Below the pieces are notes generated by a model. It was not told the DNA's origin and made no database searches. It saw only the letters and a list, made by a program, of their open reading frames with translations. From Streptomyces sp. GKU 895 (GTDB lineage Bacteria > Actinomycetota > Actinomycetes > Streptomycetales > Streptomycetaceae), in assembly GCA_002027195.1 (NCBI GenBank), contig MWJO01000025.1:21960-85959 (forward strand): a stretch of DNA of 64,000 nt. Reading direction: 5' to 3'. The translations under genes and the position numbers were made by a program. Shown here piece by piece: positions 34,278 through 44,028 of the stretch; position 1 is the stretch's first letter; every line of letters begins with the position of its first letter.

Positions 34278-35131
34278 ACGGCCTTCCCCGGGTCGTCGAT
34301 GCGGTCGAGCTGGGCGGCGAGGAAGGTGGAGATCCCCTCCTTGTCCAGGGGGGCGACCCCGGACGCGTTGACGGCGACCAGGACGTCGCCCACATAGGCG
34401 GAGCAGAACATCCAGTCGATCTTCTCGTCCTTGTCCTTGGGCGACAGGAAGCACGTGGCGTTCTTGTGGCCGTCGATCTTCGGGCCCTTGCGCATGATGC
34501 CGAGGGCCTCGAAGAACTCGATCTCGGACGTCGAGCTGTTCCGCACGGCGGCCTGGCTCTCCATCTGCGTCAGGGTGACGCTGACGGCGGACACCTTGTC
34601 GGCGTAGGCCGCGTACCTGTCGTTGTTGAGGTAGCTGCGCATGACGACGCCCTTGATGTGCTGCCGGTCGAGCTGCTTCTCCAGCTTCCGCCGGTCGGCG
34701 GGCGGGAGGCCCTTGAGCGACTCCTTGCGCAGGGCGGTGGCCTGCCGGCCGCTGAGCTCCGCGTCCGCGCCGAACTCGTCGAGGTCGGGCCCCTGGGCGA
34801 ACCCGTTCTCCTCGTACGGCATGAGCATCCCGCGCAGCCCCTTGGCCTTCGGGGCGTCCTGGTCCGCGGCGGCCTTCGGGAACTTCCAGCTCGGCTTCCC
34901 GGGGTCCCGGTCGGCGTCCTGGACGGTCACGACGGTGTAGCCGGTGCCGCCGACGACGGCGCCGAGGAGGAGGACGGCGCCGGTGAGGGTGGCGACACGG
35001 CGACGGGGGAAGCGTTTCTTCTTCGCGGGCGCGGGACTCTCAAGCGCGGCGCTCTCGGGCGCGGCGCTCTCGGGAACCGCTGGAACCTCGGGGTGCTCCG
35101 CGCCTTCGACGCTCTCGGGGTTCTCGCTCAC
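34274..35131 (-). CDS. Membrane-anchored extracytoplasmic protein, paralogue 2 of 3
   Basis: 285 residues with the same plan: Glu/Pro-rich tail, Lys/Arg stop-transfer (KKKRFPRRR), helix near 45-65, external domain with GLRGMLMPYEENG and VSVTLTQMESQ. Two Cys (ATCFLSP and WMFCSAY) could pair outside the membrane. GTG start at 35131 overlaps the previous stop (GTGA). Function unknown. Confidence 0.75.
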   Translation of the reverse strand: MSENPESVEGAEHPEVPAVPESAAPESAALESPAPAKKKRFPRRRVATLTGAVLLLGAVVGGTGYTVVTVQDADRDPGKPSWKFPKAAADQDAPKAKGLRGMLMPYEENGFAQGPDLDEFGADAELSGRQATALRKESLKGLPPADRRKLEKQLDRQHIKGVVMRSYLNNDRYAAYADKVSAVSVTLTQMESQAAVRNSSTSEIEFFEALGIMRKGPKIDGHKNATCFLSPKDKDEKIDWMFCSAYVGDVLVAVNASGVAPLDKEGISTFLAAQLDRIDDPGKAV

Positions 35132-35931
35132 AGCCGCTCCATCTGCCGCTTGGCCAGGTCCATGATCTTCTTCTTGGGAATGGGCTTGGTGTCGTAGACC
35201 CAGACGGTCATGGCGATGTCGCCGCGCGTGGCCATGGCCTCGGCGGAGTACAGCGGCAGATAGCCGGGCTTCGTGTCGGGCCGGTTGTGGACGTACGCCC
35301 ACCCGTCACCGGTCCCGGGGATCTCCCAGCTGTCGGTGTCGTCCTCGTCACCGGCGAAGCCCTGCTCGTTCGCGGTGTAGTCGGCGGCCGTCAGCCCCAG
35401 CTCCTGGCGGAACTGCGTGAGCACGATCTCCACGCTGTACGTGCCGCCCACCAGCCAGTCGGTGACGGCGGCCCGGCGGAACTCGTCGGTGGCGAGGTTG
35501 CCGAAGGCGTTCTGCGGCTTCTCGTAGAGGTCCGCGTACTCGGCGATGTCCATCCACCCGTCGACGCCCGCCGCGAACTTGGGCTCCCGGGCGCCCTTGG
35601 GCCGCTTCAGCAGCAGCTTGCGCAGATCGCCGTCCACCTTGACGTGCCGGTCCTGCGCGGCCGACAGCGGTTCGACCTCGCCCTCGGCCTGCTTGACGAC
35701 CGGCTGCGACAGCGGCGGCAGCGCGGTGGGCTCACGGTTCGCCTGTACGACGAACCCGGTGCAGGTGCCGGCGACGACACCGAGCACGGCGGCCGCGGCG
35801 ATGAGCAGCGTGGTGCGCCCGCGCCGGCGCGGCGCACGGGGCGTTTCCGACGCATCCGGCGCTTCCGGTGCTTCCGACGCTTCCGGCACCTCGTCAGGTA
35901 CCGGGTTTTCCTGAACTTCGGGTACTTCCAA
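35128..35931 (-). CDS. Membrane-anchored extracytoplasmic protein, paralogue 1 of 3
   Basis: 267 residues from TTG 35931, chosen because GGGGGG (35937-35942) is at proper distance. An ATG at 35967 lacks a ribosome site. Acidic tail rich in Glu/Pro/Ala, membrane helix near 45-65, external domain with DLRKLLLKRPKG, DGWMDIAEYADLYEK and VEIVLTQFRQE. It is the first gene of a coupled trio. Role unknown. A cell-envelope sensor or scaffold is possible. Confidence 0.72.
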   Translation of the reverse strand: MEVPEVQENPVPDEVPEASEAPEAPDASETPRAPRRRGRTTLLIAAAAVLGVVAGTCTGFVVQANREPTALPPLSQPVVKQAEGEVEPLSAAQDRHVKVDGDLRKLLLKRPKGAREPKFAAGVDGWMDIAEYADLYEKPQNAFGNLATDEFRRAAVTDWLVGGTYSVEIVLTQFRQELGLTAADYTANEQGFAGDEDDTDSWEIPGTGDGWAYVHNRPDTKPGYLPLYSAEAMATRGDIAMTVWVYDTKPIPKKKIMDLAKRQMERL

Positions 35932-36031
35932 GACGTCCCCCCACAGAACGTGAAGTGCACATTCCATATGTGCGCACAGGAGACTCACGGCCTGCGGCCT
36001 GGGTTGTAGCGGCGTTGATTACGATTCAGCC

Positions 36032-36394
36032 ATGGCGAAGAAGCTCGTGATCAAGGTGACGGCGGGGGCCGATGCCCCCGAGCGCTGCTCGCAGGCGTTC
36101 ACGGTGGCGGCGGTGGCCGTGGCCAGTGGTGTCGAGGTCTCCCTGTGGCTGACCGGCGAGTCCGCGTGGTTCGCGCTGCCGGGCCGGGCCGCCGAGTTCG
36201 AGCTGCCGCACGCGGCCCCCCTCCCCGATTTGATCGAGTCGATCCTGGCCGGCGGCACACTGACCCTGTGCACGCAGTGCGCGGCCCGCCGGGAGATCAC
36301 GGAGAAGGACGTCATCGAGGGCGTACGGATCGCGGGCGCGCAGGTGTTCGTGCAGGAGGCACTCGCGGACGGGACGCAGGCGCTCGTCTACTGA
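36032..36394 (+). CDS. DsrE-family sulfur-relay-like protein
   Basis: 120 residues with the DsrE/TusD fold (KKLVIKVTAGADAPERCSQA, VEVSLWLTGESAW). A Cys pair lies in TLCTQCAARR, where DsrE proteins carry the active Cys. It may move sulfane sulfur. The sulfurtransferase and DUF1416 genes lie about 1 kb away on the other strand. Its 3' end overlaps the VOC gene by 7 nt. Confidence 0.82.
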   Translation: MAKKLVIKVTAGADAPERCSQAFTVAAVAVASGVEVSLWLTGESAWFALPGRAAEFELPHAAPLPDLIESILAGGTLTLCTQCAARREITEKDVIEGVRIAGAQVFVQEALADGTQALVY

Positions 36395-36768
36395 GACCCG
36401 GGCGTCCACAGGCAGAACGGATGCCCCGCCGGATCGAGGAGCACCCGTACGTCGTCCTGGGGCTGGTACTCGGCGAGCGTCGCCCCCTCGGCCACCGCCC
36501 TCGCCGTCTCCCCGTCCAGATCGTCGACCTCGATGTCGAGGTGCAGCATCATCTGCTGCTCGCCGGGCTTGCGCTCGGGCCACAGCGGCGGCACATACGC
36601 GGGTTCGGTCTGGAAGGCGAGCCCCACGCCTCCCCCAGGCGGCCCGATGACCAGCCAGTCGGGTTCCTCCTCGCGCACCACGTAGCCGAGGAGGCGCTGA
36701 TAGAAGTCGGCGAGCCGATGGGCGTCCGGTGCGTCGAGCACGACGGTCGACAGCTTCATGGGCGACAT
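36388..36768 (-). CDS. VOC (glyoxalase/bleomycin-resistance) family protein
   Basis: 126 residues with the paired beta-alpha-beta-beta-beta VOC fold: STVVLDAPDAHRLADFYQ, MLHLDIEVDDLD, LLDPAGHPFCLWTP. Possible metal ligands are His/Glu in MMLHLDIEV. ATG 36768 has the ribosome site GGAAGGGG, which overlaps the stop of the DUF3099 gene. Substrate unknown. Confidence 0.85.
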   Translation of the reverse strand: MSPMKLSTVVLDAPDAHRLADFYQRLLGYVVREEEPDWLVIGPPGGGVGLAFQTEPAYVPPLWPERKPGEQQMMLHLDIEVDDLDGETARAVAEGATLAEYQPQDDVRVLLDPAGHPFCLWTPGSQ

Positions 36769-36778
36769 GGGCCCCTTC

Positions 36779-37040
36779 CTACTGCCGCCGCCTCTTCCCG
36801 TCCAGCTCGTCCCACCACTCGTCGGACTTGGGGTCGCCGGAGGGGTCGTCCCACCACCGGTCGTCGGGCCCGCGCCGGTTGGCCACCATGGCGGCGACGG
36901 GGGGGAATCAGCATGGCGACCACGCACATCCCGACCGCGACCGGGACCGACCACAGCCGCACGACACCCCACGCCAGGACGAAGAGCCCGACACAGGTGC
37001 CCATCATGGCGAAATAGACGTGCCGTCGACGCGCCAGCAT
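36779..37040 (-). CDS. DUF3099 membrane protein (frameshifted)
   Basis: ATG 37040, MLARRRHVYFAMMGTCVG, two membrane helices up to VVAMLIPP. A run of seven C (36899-36905 on the complementary strand) breaks the frame. With six the protein continues VAAMVANRRGPDDRWWDD and KSDEWWDELDGKRRRQ, the usual DUF3099 tail, ending at 36779. It is the only break in the window that looks like an insertion rather than a deletion. Function unknown. Confidence 0.78.
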
Positions 37041-37064
37041 GTGTCCAGGGTAGGCCCGGACAGG

Positions 37065-37100
37065 ACGAAGGGCCGTACCCGGAGAGGTACGGCCCTTCGT
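37065..37100. terminator. Terminator after DUF1416 gene
   Basis: Perfect 15-bp stem (37065-37079 with 37086-37100) and 6-nt loop, 14 nt after the DUF1416 stop. Confidence 0.8.
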
Positions 37101-37114
37101 GCGACACAGCTCCG

Positions 37115-37402
37115 TCAGACGGCGATCGCGACCTCGGCGAGGCCGCCCTGCTGGGCGACGACGGTACGGTCGGCGGTGCCGCCCGGCACCAGCGCGCGGA
37201 CGGTCCAGGTGCCCTCGGCCGCGTAGAAGCGGAACTGGCCCGTCGCGGACGTCGGGACCTCGGCGGTGAACTCGCCGGTCGAGTCCAGGAGGCGGACGTA
37301 GCCCACCACAGGCTCGCCGTCACGCGTCACCTGGCCCTGGATGGTGGTCTCACCGGGCTTGATCGTCGAGGCGTCGGGGCCGCCGGCCTTCGCTCCACAC
37401 AT
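37115..37402 (-). CDS. DUF1416 protein linked to sulfurtransferase
   Basis: 95 residues, MCGAKAGGPDASTIKPGETT, with a conserved Cys at position 2 and a beta-sandwich pattern. DUF1416 genes nearly always lie directly downstream of a CysA-type thiosulfate sulfurtransferase in actinobacteria, as here (66 nt). A role in sulfur delivery is inferred from that context only. Confidence 0.88.
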   Translation of the reverse strand: MCGAKAGGPDASTIKPGETTIQGQVTRDGEPVVGYVRLLDSTGEFTAEVPTSATGQFRFYAAEGTWTVRALVPGGTADRTVVAQQGGLAEVAIAV

Positions 37403-37468
37403 GTCTTTCTCCAGATTCAGAGGGGTCTGACCGGAAGGAAGGCCGGTCGGGGTGGGACTTGGATCTGC

Positions 37469-38308
37469 TTACTTGTTGGCGCCGAGCTCGATCGGGACGC
37501 CGACGAGGCTGCCGTACTCGGTCCAGGAGCCGTCGTAGTTCTTGACGTTCTCGACACCGAGCAGCTCGTGCAGGACGAACCAGGTCAGCGCGGAGCGCTC
37601 ACCGATACGGCAGTAGGCGATGGTGTCCTTGGACAGGTCGACCTGCTCCTCGGCGTAGAGCTCCTTGAGCTCCTCGTCCGACTTGAAGGTGCCGTCGTCG
37701 TTGGCGTTCTTGGACCACGGGATGTTGCGGGCGGACGGGACGTGGCCCGGACGCTGCGACTGCTCCTGCGGCAGGTGGGCCGGGGCGAGCAGCTTGCCGG
37801 AGAACTCGTCGGGCGAGCGCACGTCGACCAGGTTCTGCGAACCGATGGCCGCCACCACGTCGTCACGGAAGGCACGGATCGAGGTGTCCTGGGCCTTGGC
37901 CTTGTACTCGGTCGTCGGGCGCTCGGGCACCTCCTCGACCAGCTCGCGGGCGTCGAGCTCCCACTTCTTGCGGCCGCCGTCGAGGAGCTTGACGTTCTCG
38001 TGGCCGTAGAGCTTGAAGTACCAGTACGCGTACGAGGCGAACCAGTTGTTGTTGCCGCCGTAGAGGATCACCAGCGTGTCGTTGGCGATGCCCTTCGCCG
38101 ACAGGAGCTTCTCGAAGCCCTCCTGGTCGACGAAGTCACGGCGGACCGGGTCCTGCAGGTCCTTCGTCCAGTCGATGCGGATCGCGTTGCGGATGTGGTT
38201 CTTCTCGTAGGCGGACGTGTCTTCGTCCACCTCCACGATCGCGATGTTCGGGTTGTCGAGGTTGGCCTCGACCCAGTCGGCGTCGACCAGGACGTCGCTG
38301 CGGCTCAT
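37469..38308 (-). CDS. cysA: Thiosulfate sulfurtransferase (rhodanese)
   Basis: 279 residues with two rhodanese domains. The second holds the active Cys233 in the loop CRIGERSA. It transfers sulfur from thiosulfate to thiol or cyanide acceptors. ATG 38308. A Cys-containing leader peptide lies 127 nt upstream, suggesting control by cysteine supply. DUF1416 follows. Confidence 0.92.
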   Translation of the reverse strand: MSRSDVLVDADWVEANLDNPNIAIVEVDEDTSAYEKNHIRNAIRIDWTKDLQDPVRRDFVDQEGFEKLLSAKGIANDTLVILYGGNNNWFASYAYWYFKLYGHENVKLLDGGRKKWELDARELVEEVPERPTTEYKAKAQDTSIRAFRDDVVAAIGSQNLVDVRSPDEFSGKLLAPAHLPQEQSQRPGHVPSARNIPWSKNANDDGTFKSDEELKELYAEEQVDLSKDTIAYCRIGERSALTWFVLHELLGVENVKNYDGSWTEYGSLVGVPIELGANK

Positions 38309-38435
38309 GCTCTTTCTCCTCCGGGGCAGTTACGGCGGGGCATACGGCTGTGAGGGTGCGCGGGCCGACGGGGCCGCGGCGCACGGGTGCCCAAGGTCAG
38401 GGCGGGGGGATGCGGACGGCGCTCGGCGCTTCCGC

Positions 38436-38516
38436 TCAGAAAGTGCGACAGAGCATGGCGGCAACGCGGCACAGGTCCACTGCCCGCCGCTTTGTGAGAT
38501 CCGCCTGTCGCTTCAT
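38436..38516 (-). CDS. Cysteine leader peptide (26 aa)
   Basis: ATG 38516, ending TGA at 38436. The peptide contains LTKRRAVDLCRVAAMLC, the conserved core of the actinobacterial putative leader peptides that precede sulfur and cysteine genes. Two Cys codons near the end would sense Cys-tRNA during attenuation. A TACGAT box lies 7 nt before the ATG without ribosome site, so it is probably translated from a leaderless transcript. Confidence 0.82.
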   Translation of the reverse strand: MKRQADLTKRRAVDLCRVAAMLCRTF

Positions 38517-38523
38517 GCCGTCG

Positions 38524-38553
38524 ATCGTAGGGACGGACTACCAGCCATGTCAC
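38524..38553 (-). promoter_or_regulatory. Promoter of the leader peptide-sulfurtransferase operon
   Basis: On the minus strand GTGACA (38548-38553) and TACGAT (38524-38529) are 18 nt apart, and the -10 ends 7 nt before the leader ATG. Confidence 0.6.
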
Positions 38554-38714
38554 CGGTGTGTCGTATTTTGAGACGCGATCGTCCGCAATGTGGGAAGGGA
38601 GCAGCGTCCGGCCCGCGTTCGCACGGGTTCCGGACGCCGACGGCCGTCACCGCACCCATGTCCACGGACGACCCGTCTCGCTCCTCGGACACTCCCCGTC
38701 CGCCGAACGCGGTC

Positions 38715-39443
38715 CTACCCGGCCAGCTCGACGTTCGAACCCTTCACCGTGACCTCCACACCGTCCTGCGCGGCCTCGACCTTGTCCAGCTGGATGCCGC
38801 CGGGCAGATCGTCGATCTTCTGCTCGAAGTCGGTGATCGACCGCACCTTGCCCTCGGCGACCTCGACGACCAGGTTCGGCAGGTTGTCGGCGTGCACCTT
38901 CACGGTGTCGCCGTCGACGGTGACCGTGCTGAGCACGGGATACGTGGTCGACTTGCCCAGGGCGGTGACCTTGACGTTCACCTTGATCTTCCCGTTGCCC
39001 CCGTCGGAGAGCCCGACGACCTCGGCGGTCACGCCGGTGAAGATCTCGGTCGGCTCCGACTGGGCGGCCTTGAGCAGCTCGTCGTAGGAGATGGACGCCG
39101 TACCCGTGGCCGTGGCGGCGGTCGCGGAGCTGTAGTCCCCGGAGAACGAGACGTCCTTGAAGTCGGCCTTGATGTCGTCGATCCGGATCTTCTCGCCCCC
39201 GGTCCCGGCGGCGGCCTCGTAGTCCTTGATCCCCACCTCGGCGTCGTCCAGCTCCCCGGAAGCCACCTGGGTCAGAAAGGGAAAGCCCTTGATCGACACA
39301 TCGGGTGTACTGGCGAGGTTCTCACTGCTCCGCAGCTTGTCCGCGACCTCACCCTCGGCGAAATGCACGGCAACCCGGTCGGCGATGACGAAGAGCCCGC
39401 CCAGCACGACAACAACAATCAGCAGTATTCGCAGTGCGCGCAT
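38715..39443 (-). CDS. DUF2993 (LmeA-like) lipid-binding protein
   Basis: 242 residues. Signal anchor at the N-terminus (MRALRILLIVVVVLGGLFVI) followed by a mostly beta extracytoplasmic domain with VSIKGFPFLTQVASGEL, typical of DUF2993. The mycobacterial member LmeA binds phospholipids and affects lipomannan. A similar envelope role is inferred. ATG 39443. Confidence 0.83.
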   Translation of the reverse strand: MRALRILLIVVVVLGGLFVIADRVAVHFAEGEVADKLRSSENLASTPDVSIKGFPFLTQVASGELDDAEVGIKDYEAAAGTGGEKIRIDDIKADFKDVSFSGDYSSATAATATGTASISYDELLKAAQSEPTEIFTGVTAEVVGLSDGGNGKIKVNVKVTALGKSTTYPVLSTVTVDGDTVKVHADNLPNLVVEVAEGKVRSITDFEQKIDDLPGGIQLDKVEAAQDGVEVTVKGSNVELAG

Positions 39444-39714
39444 TCTTTGGTGTTCCCCCGACTAGGCGGTCTACGTCTCCGCCACCGTAGCGCCGCAGGC
39501 AGAGGCCCCCGCCAGATTGTCGATCACCTGTGACAGGACGCGCGCCTCCACGCACCGGCGGCCGCGTACGGCGGGAAGGGGACGTGTCGGGGGGTGTCCG
39601 CCCGCAGCGGTTGGCGCGTCAACACGGGCGCCTTTCATAGCTGACCGATTCCGCGCCGTTCCGAGGACGGACACCCCCCGGCGCGGCCCCGTCCCACAAC
39701 GCACCGCCCGCGAC

Positions 39715-40820
39715 CTACCCGAGCGCCCGCCCCAGCACATACACAGCCGGAGCAGCGGCGGCCAGTGGCAGTGCGACGCCCGCCGTGAAGTGCACGAACC
39801 GCGAGGGATAGTCGTAACTGGCCACCCGGTGGCCGATGAGCGCGCACACCCCCGCGCCCGCCCCGAGCAGCGCACCCTCCGTGCCCAGCCCGGTCATCCC
39901 GCCCACCGCGATACCGGCACCCGCCGCGGCCAGCAGCGACACGACCACCGACGCCGGCGTCGGCAACGGCAACGCCCGCGCCAGCACCGCCACCGCGACC
40001 GACGCCGCGCCCACCGACACCGCGTCCGCCGACGCCGCGAAGTACCCCGCCGCGACGATCGCCAGCGCCGACGAGGTGACCGTCGCCATCAGGCCGTACA
40101 TCCGCTCGTCGGGGTCGGCGTGCGAGCGCAGCTGCAGCACCAGGCACAGCAGCACCCACACCCCCAGCGTGCCGAGGATCGCCGACGGCGACCGGTCCGC
40201 GGCCAGCAGCGCCACGTCCGCGACGACCGCCCCGAGGAACGCCAGCGCGATGCCCTGCCGGGCCGGCCACATGCCGTTCAGCCGGAACCAGCCGGCGGCG
40301 GTGACGGCCTGGAGCAGAACGAGCGGCACGAGCAGCGCGTACGACCGACGGCCGCCGCACCCGAGAGCAGCAGTCCCAGCACCGCGGTGAGGGCGGCGGG
40401 CTGCATCCCGGGCTCGATGACCGGCGAACGCCCTTCGAGCCGGGCCCGCTGGGCATCGGTGACACGGGCGTTGCCGCCGAGGGTGGCGGGACCGTAGTCA
40501 CCGGAAGGAGCCGCGACCGGCTCGGGAGCCGGAGCGGGCTCCTGATACACGGGCTCCTGATACACCGGCGGCTCGTACCCCTGAGGGGCGTCGTACCCCT
40601 GCGAGGCGTCGTACCCCTGCGGCGGCAGATAGGCCGTCTCCGAGGGCGCCTGCGCGACCGGCGCCTGCATCTGCGTCTCCCAGGTCTGCCCCTGCCACTG
40701 CTGGGTGTACTGCTGGGCGGCGTGCGGATCGTCGTACGCCTGCTGCCAGTAGGGGTCGTACCCCTGCTGCCCTTGCTGTCCTTGCTGACCCTCGTACGGC
40801 TCGTACGGCTGGTTCGTCAT
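39715..40820 (-). CDS. Multi-pass membrane protein with Gln/Pro-rich tail (frameshifted)
   Basis: ATG 40820. The cytoplasmic N-terminus has Gln-Gly and Tyr-Glu-Pro-Pro repeats (QQGQQGQQGYDPYWQQ). After MQPAALTAVLGLLLSGAAAV the frame slips near 40342. The next frame gives YALLVPLVLLQAVTAAGWF and about six more helices ending YVLGRALG at 39715. One missing base restores about 368 residues. No family function known. It lies downstream of the MoaD-like gene (3 nt gap). Confidence 0.75.
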
Positions 40821-40823
40821 CGC

Positions 40824-41078
40824 TCACCCTCCTGCGAACGGCGGGAGCACCTCGACCGTGCCGCCGTCGGCCAGCCGTACCGTCTCATGCCCGCGGGTGC
40901 CCACGGGGTCACCGTCGATGAGGAACGAGCATCGCTGCAGCACGCGCGTGAGTTCACCGGGGTGTCGCTCACGCACCGCGTCCAGCGCCTCGGCGAGGGT
41001 GTCGGCGTCGAACGCCTCCTCGGCGACCCCGGCCGCGGCCTTCGCGGCGGCCCAGTAGCGCACCGTGACCTTTGGCAT
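40824..41078 (-). CDS. MoaD/ThiS-like sulfur carrier protein
   Basis: 84 residues from ATG 41078. Ubiquitin-like fold (KVTVRYWAAAKAAAG) ending in the obligatory Gly-Gly (VEVLPPFAGG), which is adenylated and thiocarboxylated in sulfur transfer. A GTG at 41099 would add seven residues. It may serve molybdopterin synthesis or another pathway, and no partner E1-like gene is adjacent. Confidence 0.85.
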   Translation of the reverse strand: MPKVTVRYWAAAKAAAGVAEEAFDADTLAEALDAVRERHPGELTRVLQRCSFLIDGDPVGTRGHETVRLADGGTVEVLPPFAGG

Positions 41079-41123
41079 CTGCTTCCGCTGCTTCCTCACT
41101 CGACCGTGTTGAACACCGTCAGG

Positions 41124-41996
41124 CTAGCTCTCCTGGGAGACGGCCCAAGCCCCGATGCGTCGCAGCAGTTCGTCCGGGGCCGCGTTCTCGGCGTGGCCCA
41201 TGCCGTGCTCCAGCCAGAGTTCGGCGTGGCCGGGGGCGGCGTCGGCGAGCATGCGGGGGTGGTCGAGCGGGAAGTAGCCGTCACGGTCGCCGTGGACGAT
41301 GAGGAGAGGGGTGGGGGCGATCTTCGGCACGGCCTCCACGGGGGACAGCGGGACCGGATCCCACTCCTTGTGGTGGATGCGGGTACGGAATCCGTACCGG
41401 CCCACCAGCCGCCCCTCGGGCCGCGTTACCAGCCAGTGGAGCTTCCGCATAGGCGCCGTTCCCCGGTAGTACCACCGAGCCGGTGCACTCACCGAAACCA
41501 CCGCGTCCGAGTGCGCATCCGTGCGCCCCTCACGCCCCGGCTCGTCCGCCCGGTACAGCGCCGCGTGCCGCAGCACCACGGAACCGCCCATCGAGAACCC
41601 CACCGTCACCACGCGCGTGTGCCCGAGCGAGCGCGCCCACCGCACCGCGGCGGCCAGATCCAGCACCTCGCGGTCCCCCACGGTCGAGGCCCCGCCGGAC
41701 GCCCCGTGGCCGCGGAAGGAGAACGTGACCACGCCGCCGTACTGCGCGAACGTCTCCGCCACCCGGCGAACATGAGGACGATCCGCGTCGCCGGTGAAGC
41801 CGTGCGCGATGACGAACACGGGACCACGGGAAGGTGACGGGGAGGCGTCGTATACGGACGCCGGCGGATCGTATACGGAATCGATCGTCACCCCGTCGAC
41901 AGTGTGCAGAAACGTCCGTATAGGTGTGCCTCTGTTCGTCTCAGAGTGCGGAATAGCCGTGGATCGCACCACACGACCTGCCGGATCAATGTGCAT
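41124..41996 (-). CDS. Alpha/beta hydrolase
   Basis: 290 residues from ATG 41996. Nucleophile elbow GFSMGG (Ser135), acid in [11 protein letters not shown] and His in [11 protein letters not shown], with the oxyanion segment AHGFTGD. A serine esterase or lipase of unknown substrate. Divergent from glnR. Confidence 0.87.
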   Translation of the reverse strand: MHIDPAGRVVRSTAIPHSETNRGTPIRTFLHTVDGVTIDSVYDPPASVYDASPSPSRGPVFVIAHGFTGDADRPHVRRVAETFAQYGGVVTFSFRGHGASGGASTVGDREVLDLAAAVRWARSLGHTRVVTVGFSMGGSVVLRHAALYRADEPGREGRTDAHSDAVVSVSAPARWYYRGTAPMRKLHWLVTRPEGRLVGRYGFRTRIHHKEWDPVPLSPVEAVPKIAPTPLLIVHGDRDGYFPLDHPRMLADAAPGHAELWLEHGMGHAENAAPDELLRRIGAWAVSQES

Positions 41997-42123
41997 GTGG
42001 GCTATTCTCCTGAACAGAGGACTCGGGCAATGCAGCCCCCGGGTCCTTTTGTGCTTTCGGATCGTCTGTATACGAAAGATTCGAGAGCTACGACCTCGCC
42101 GGGACCGAGGAGGAACCAGCCGT

Positions 42124-42903
42124 ATGAGTTCTCTGCTGCTCCTGACCAACGCCCTCCAGCCGTCGACGGAGGTGCTCCCCGCTCTCGGCCTGCTCCTGCA
42201 CAACGTGCGAGTGGCTCCGGCGGAGGGCCCCGCCCTCGTCGACACCCCGGGCGCCGACATCATCCTGATCGACGGGCGCCGTGACCTGCCGCAGGTCCGC
42301 AGCCTGTGCCAGCTCCTGCGCTCCACGGGGCCGGGCTGTCCGCTCATCCTCGTCGTCACCGAGGGCGGCCTCGCCGCCGTCACCGCCGACTGGGGCATCG
42401 ACGACGTCCTCCTGGACACCGCCGGACCGGCCGAGGTCGAGGCGCGGCTGCGGCTCGCGATGGGCCGCCAGCAGATCGTCAACGACGACTCCCCGATGGA
42501 GATCCGCAACGGCGACCTGTCGGTCGACGAGGCGACGTACTCCGCCAAGCTCAAGGGCCGGGTCCTGGACCTGACCTTCAAGGAGTTCGAACTCCTCAAA
42601 TACCTGGCCCAGCACCCGGGCCGCGTCTTCACGCGCGCCCAGCTGCTCCAGGAGGTCTGGGGCTACGACTACTTCGGTGGCACCCGGACCGTGGACGTGC
42701 ACGTACGACGTCTGCGCGCCAAGCTCGGCCCCGAGCACGAGTCGCTGATCGGAACCGTCCGGAACGTCGGTTATCGATTCGTTACTCCGGAGAAGGGCGA
42801 GCGCGCCACCGACGACGCCAAGGCCAGGAGCGAGCGGCCAAAGGCGGAGGAGACGGACGAGACGGCCGCTCTGGACGCCGCTGAGGTCAGCGCCGAGGTC
42901 TGA
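42124..42903 (+). CDS. glnR: Nitrogen regulator GlnR
   Basis: 259 residues, OmpR-type but orphan (no kinase). The receiver-like domain keeps Asp50 (IILIDGRRD) but lacks the normal acidic pocket, consistent with phosphorylation-independent dimerisation known for GlnR. The DNA-binding half has [19 protein letters not shown] and [11 protein letters not shown]. It controls glnA, amtB and other nitrogen genes. ATG 42124 follows GAGGAGGAACC. The gene order hydrolase-glnR-LacI-HtrA is as in S. coelicolor. Confidence 0.94.
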   Translation: MSSLLLLTNALQPSTEVLPALGLLLHNVRVAPAEGPALVDTPGADIILIDGRRDLPQVRSLCQLLRSTGPGCPLILVVTEGGLAAVTADWGIDDVLLDTAGPAEVEARLRLAMGRQQIVNDDSPMEIRNGDLSVDEATYSAKLKGRVLDLTFKEFELLKYLAQHPGRVFTRAQLLQEVWGYDYFGGTRTVDVHVRRLRAKLGPEHESLIGTVRNVGYRFVTPEKGERATDDAKARSERPKAEETDETAALDAAEVSAEV

Positions 42904-42997
42904 CGGGGTCCGACGCGCACAGGGGTCGCTCGGGCGGAGCACAGGCAAGACCGCTTACGCCCTGCCCAGAGCGGGTCCATCCGCGTAGACTCCGCGC

Positions 42998-44020
42998 GTG
43001 GCCAAGGTGACTCGAGATGACGTGGCGCGGCTGGCAGGGACGTCCACTGCCGTCGTCAGCTACGTCATCAACAACGGACCCCGGCCGGTCGCCCCGGCCA
43101 CGCGCGAGCGCGTTCTCGCCGCGATCAAGGAGCTGGGGTACCGGCCCGACCGGGTCGCCCAGGCGATGGCGTCCCGGCGCACGGATCTCATAGGCCTGAT
43201 CATCCCGGACGCCCGTCAGCCGTTCTTCGGCGAGATGGCGCACGCGGTGGAACAGGCCGCGGCCGAGCGCGGAAAAATGGTCCTGGTCGGCAACACCGAC
43301 TATGTCGCCGAGCGCGAGACCCACTATCTGCGCGCCTTCCTCGGGATGCGGGTCTCCGGCCTGATCCTCGTCAGCCACGCCCTGAGCGACCTGGCCGCCG
43401 CCGAGATCGAGGCCTGGGACGCGCGCGTGGTGCTGCTGCACGAGCGGCCGGAGGCGATCGACGACGTCGCCGTCGTCCTCGACGACCTCGCCGGCGCGCA
43501 GACCGCCGTGGAACACCTGCTGGGCCACGGCTATCCGTACGTCGCCTGTATGGGCGGTACGGCGGACACCCCCGCCGTCGGCGACCCGGTCTCCGACCAC
43601 GTCGAGGGCTGGCGGCGCGCGATGGAGGAGGCCGGCATCCCCACCGAGGGACGGCTCTTCGAGGCGCCGTACAACCGCTACGACGCCTACCAGGTGGCGC
43701 TCCAGCTGCTGTCGGGCCCGGACCGGCCGCCCGCGATCTTCTGCTCGACCGACGACCAGGCCATCGGCCTGCTGCGGGCGGCGCGCGAGCTGCGCATCGA
43801 CGTGCCGGGCGAGCTGGCCGTCATCGGCTTCGACGACATCAAGGAAGCCGCGCTCGCCGATCCGCCGATGACAACGATCGCATCGGACCGCTCGGCGATG
43901 GCGCGGGCCGCGGTGGACCTCGTCCTCGACGACGGGCTGCGGGTGGCCGGGTCGCGGCGCGAGCGGTTGAAGGTGTTCCCGTCGAAGCTGGTCGTACGCC
44001 GGTCCTGCGGCTGCGCATGA
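42998..44020 (+). CDS. LacI family transcriptional regulator
   Basis: 340 residues. LacI helix-turn-helix ([20 protein letters not shown]) with hinge and a periplasmic-binding-type effector domain ([38 protein letters not shown]). A Cys-rich end (RRSCGCA). GTG 42998 has TAGACT 6 nt upstream and no ribosome site, so a leaderless transcript is likely. Effector unknown. Confidence 0.9.
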   Translation: MAKVTRDDVARLAGTSTAVVSYVINNGPRPVAPATRERVLAAIKELGYRPDRVAQAMASRRTDLIGLIIPDARQPFFGEMAHAVEQAAAERGKMVLVGNTDYVAERETHYLRAFLGMRVSGLILVSHALSDLAAAEIEAWDARVVLLHERPEAIDDVAVVLDDLAGAQTAVEHLLGHGYPYVACMGGTADTPAVGDPVSDHVEGWRRAMEEAGIPTEGRLFEAPYNRYDAYQVALQLLSGPDRPPAIFCSTDDQAIGLLRAARELRIDVPGELAVIGFDDIKEAALADPPMTTIASDRSAMARAAVDLVLDDGLRVAGSRRERLKVFPSKLVVRRSCGCA

Positions 44021-44028
44021 GGCTCCGC

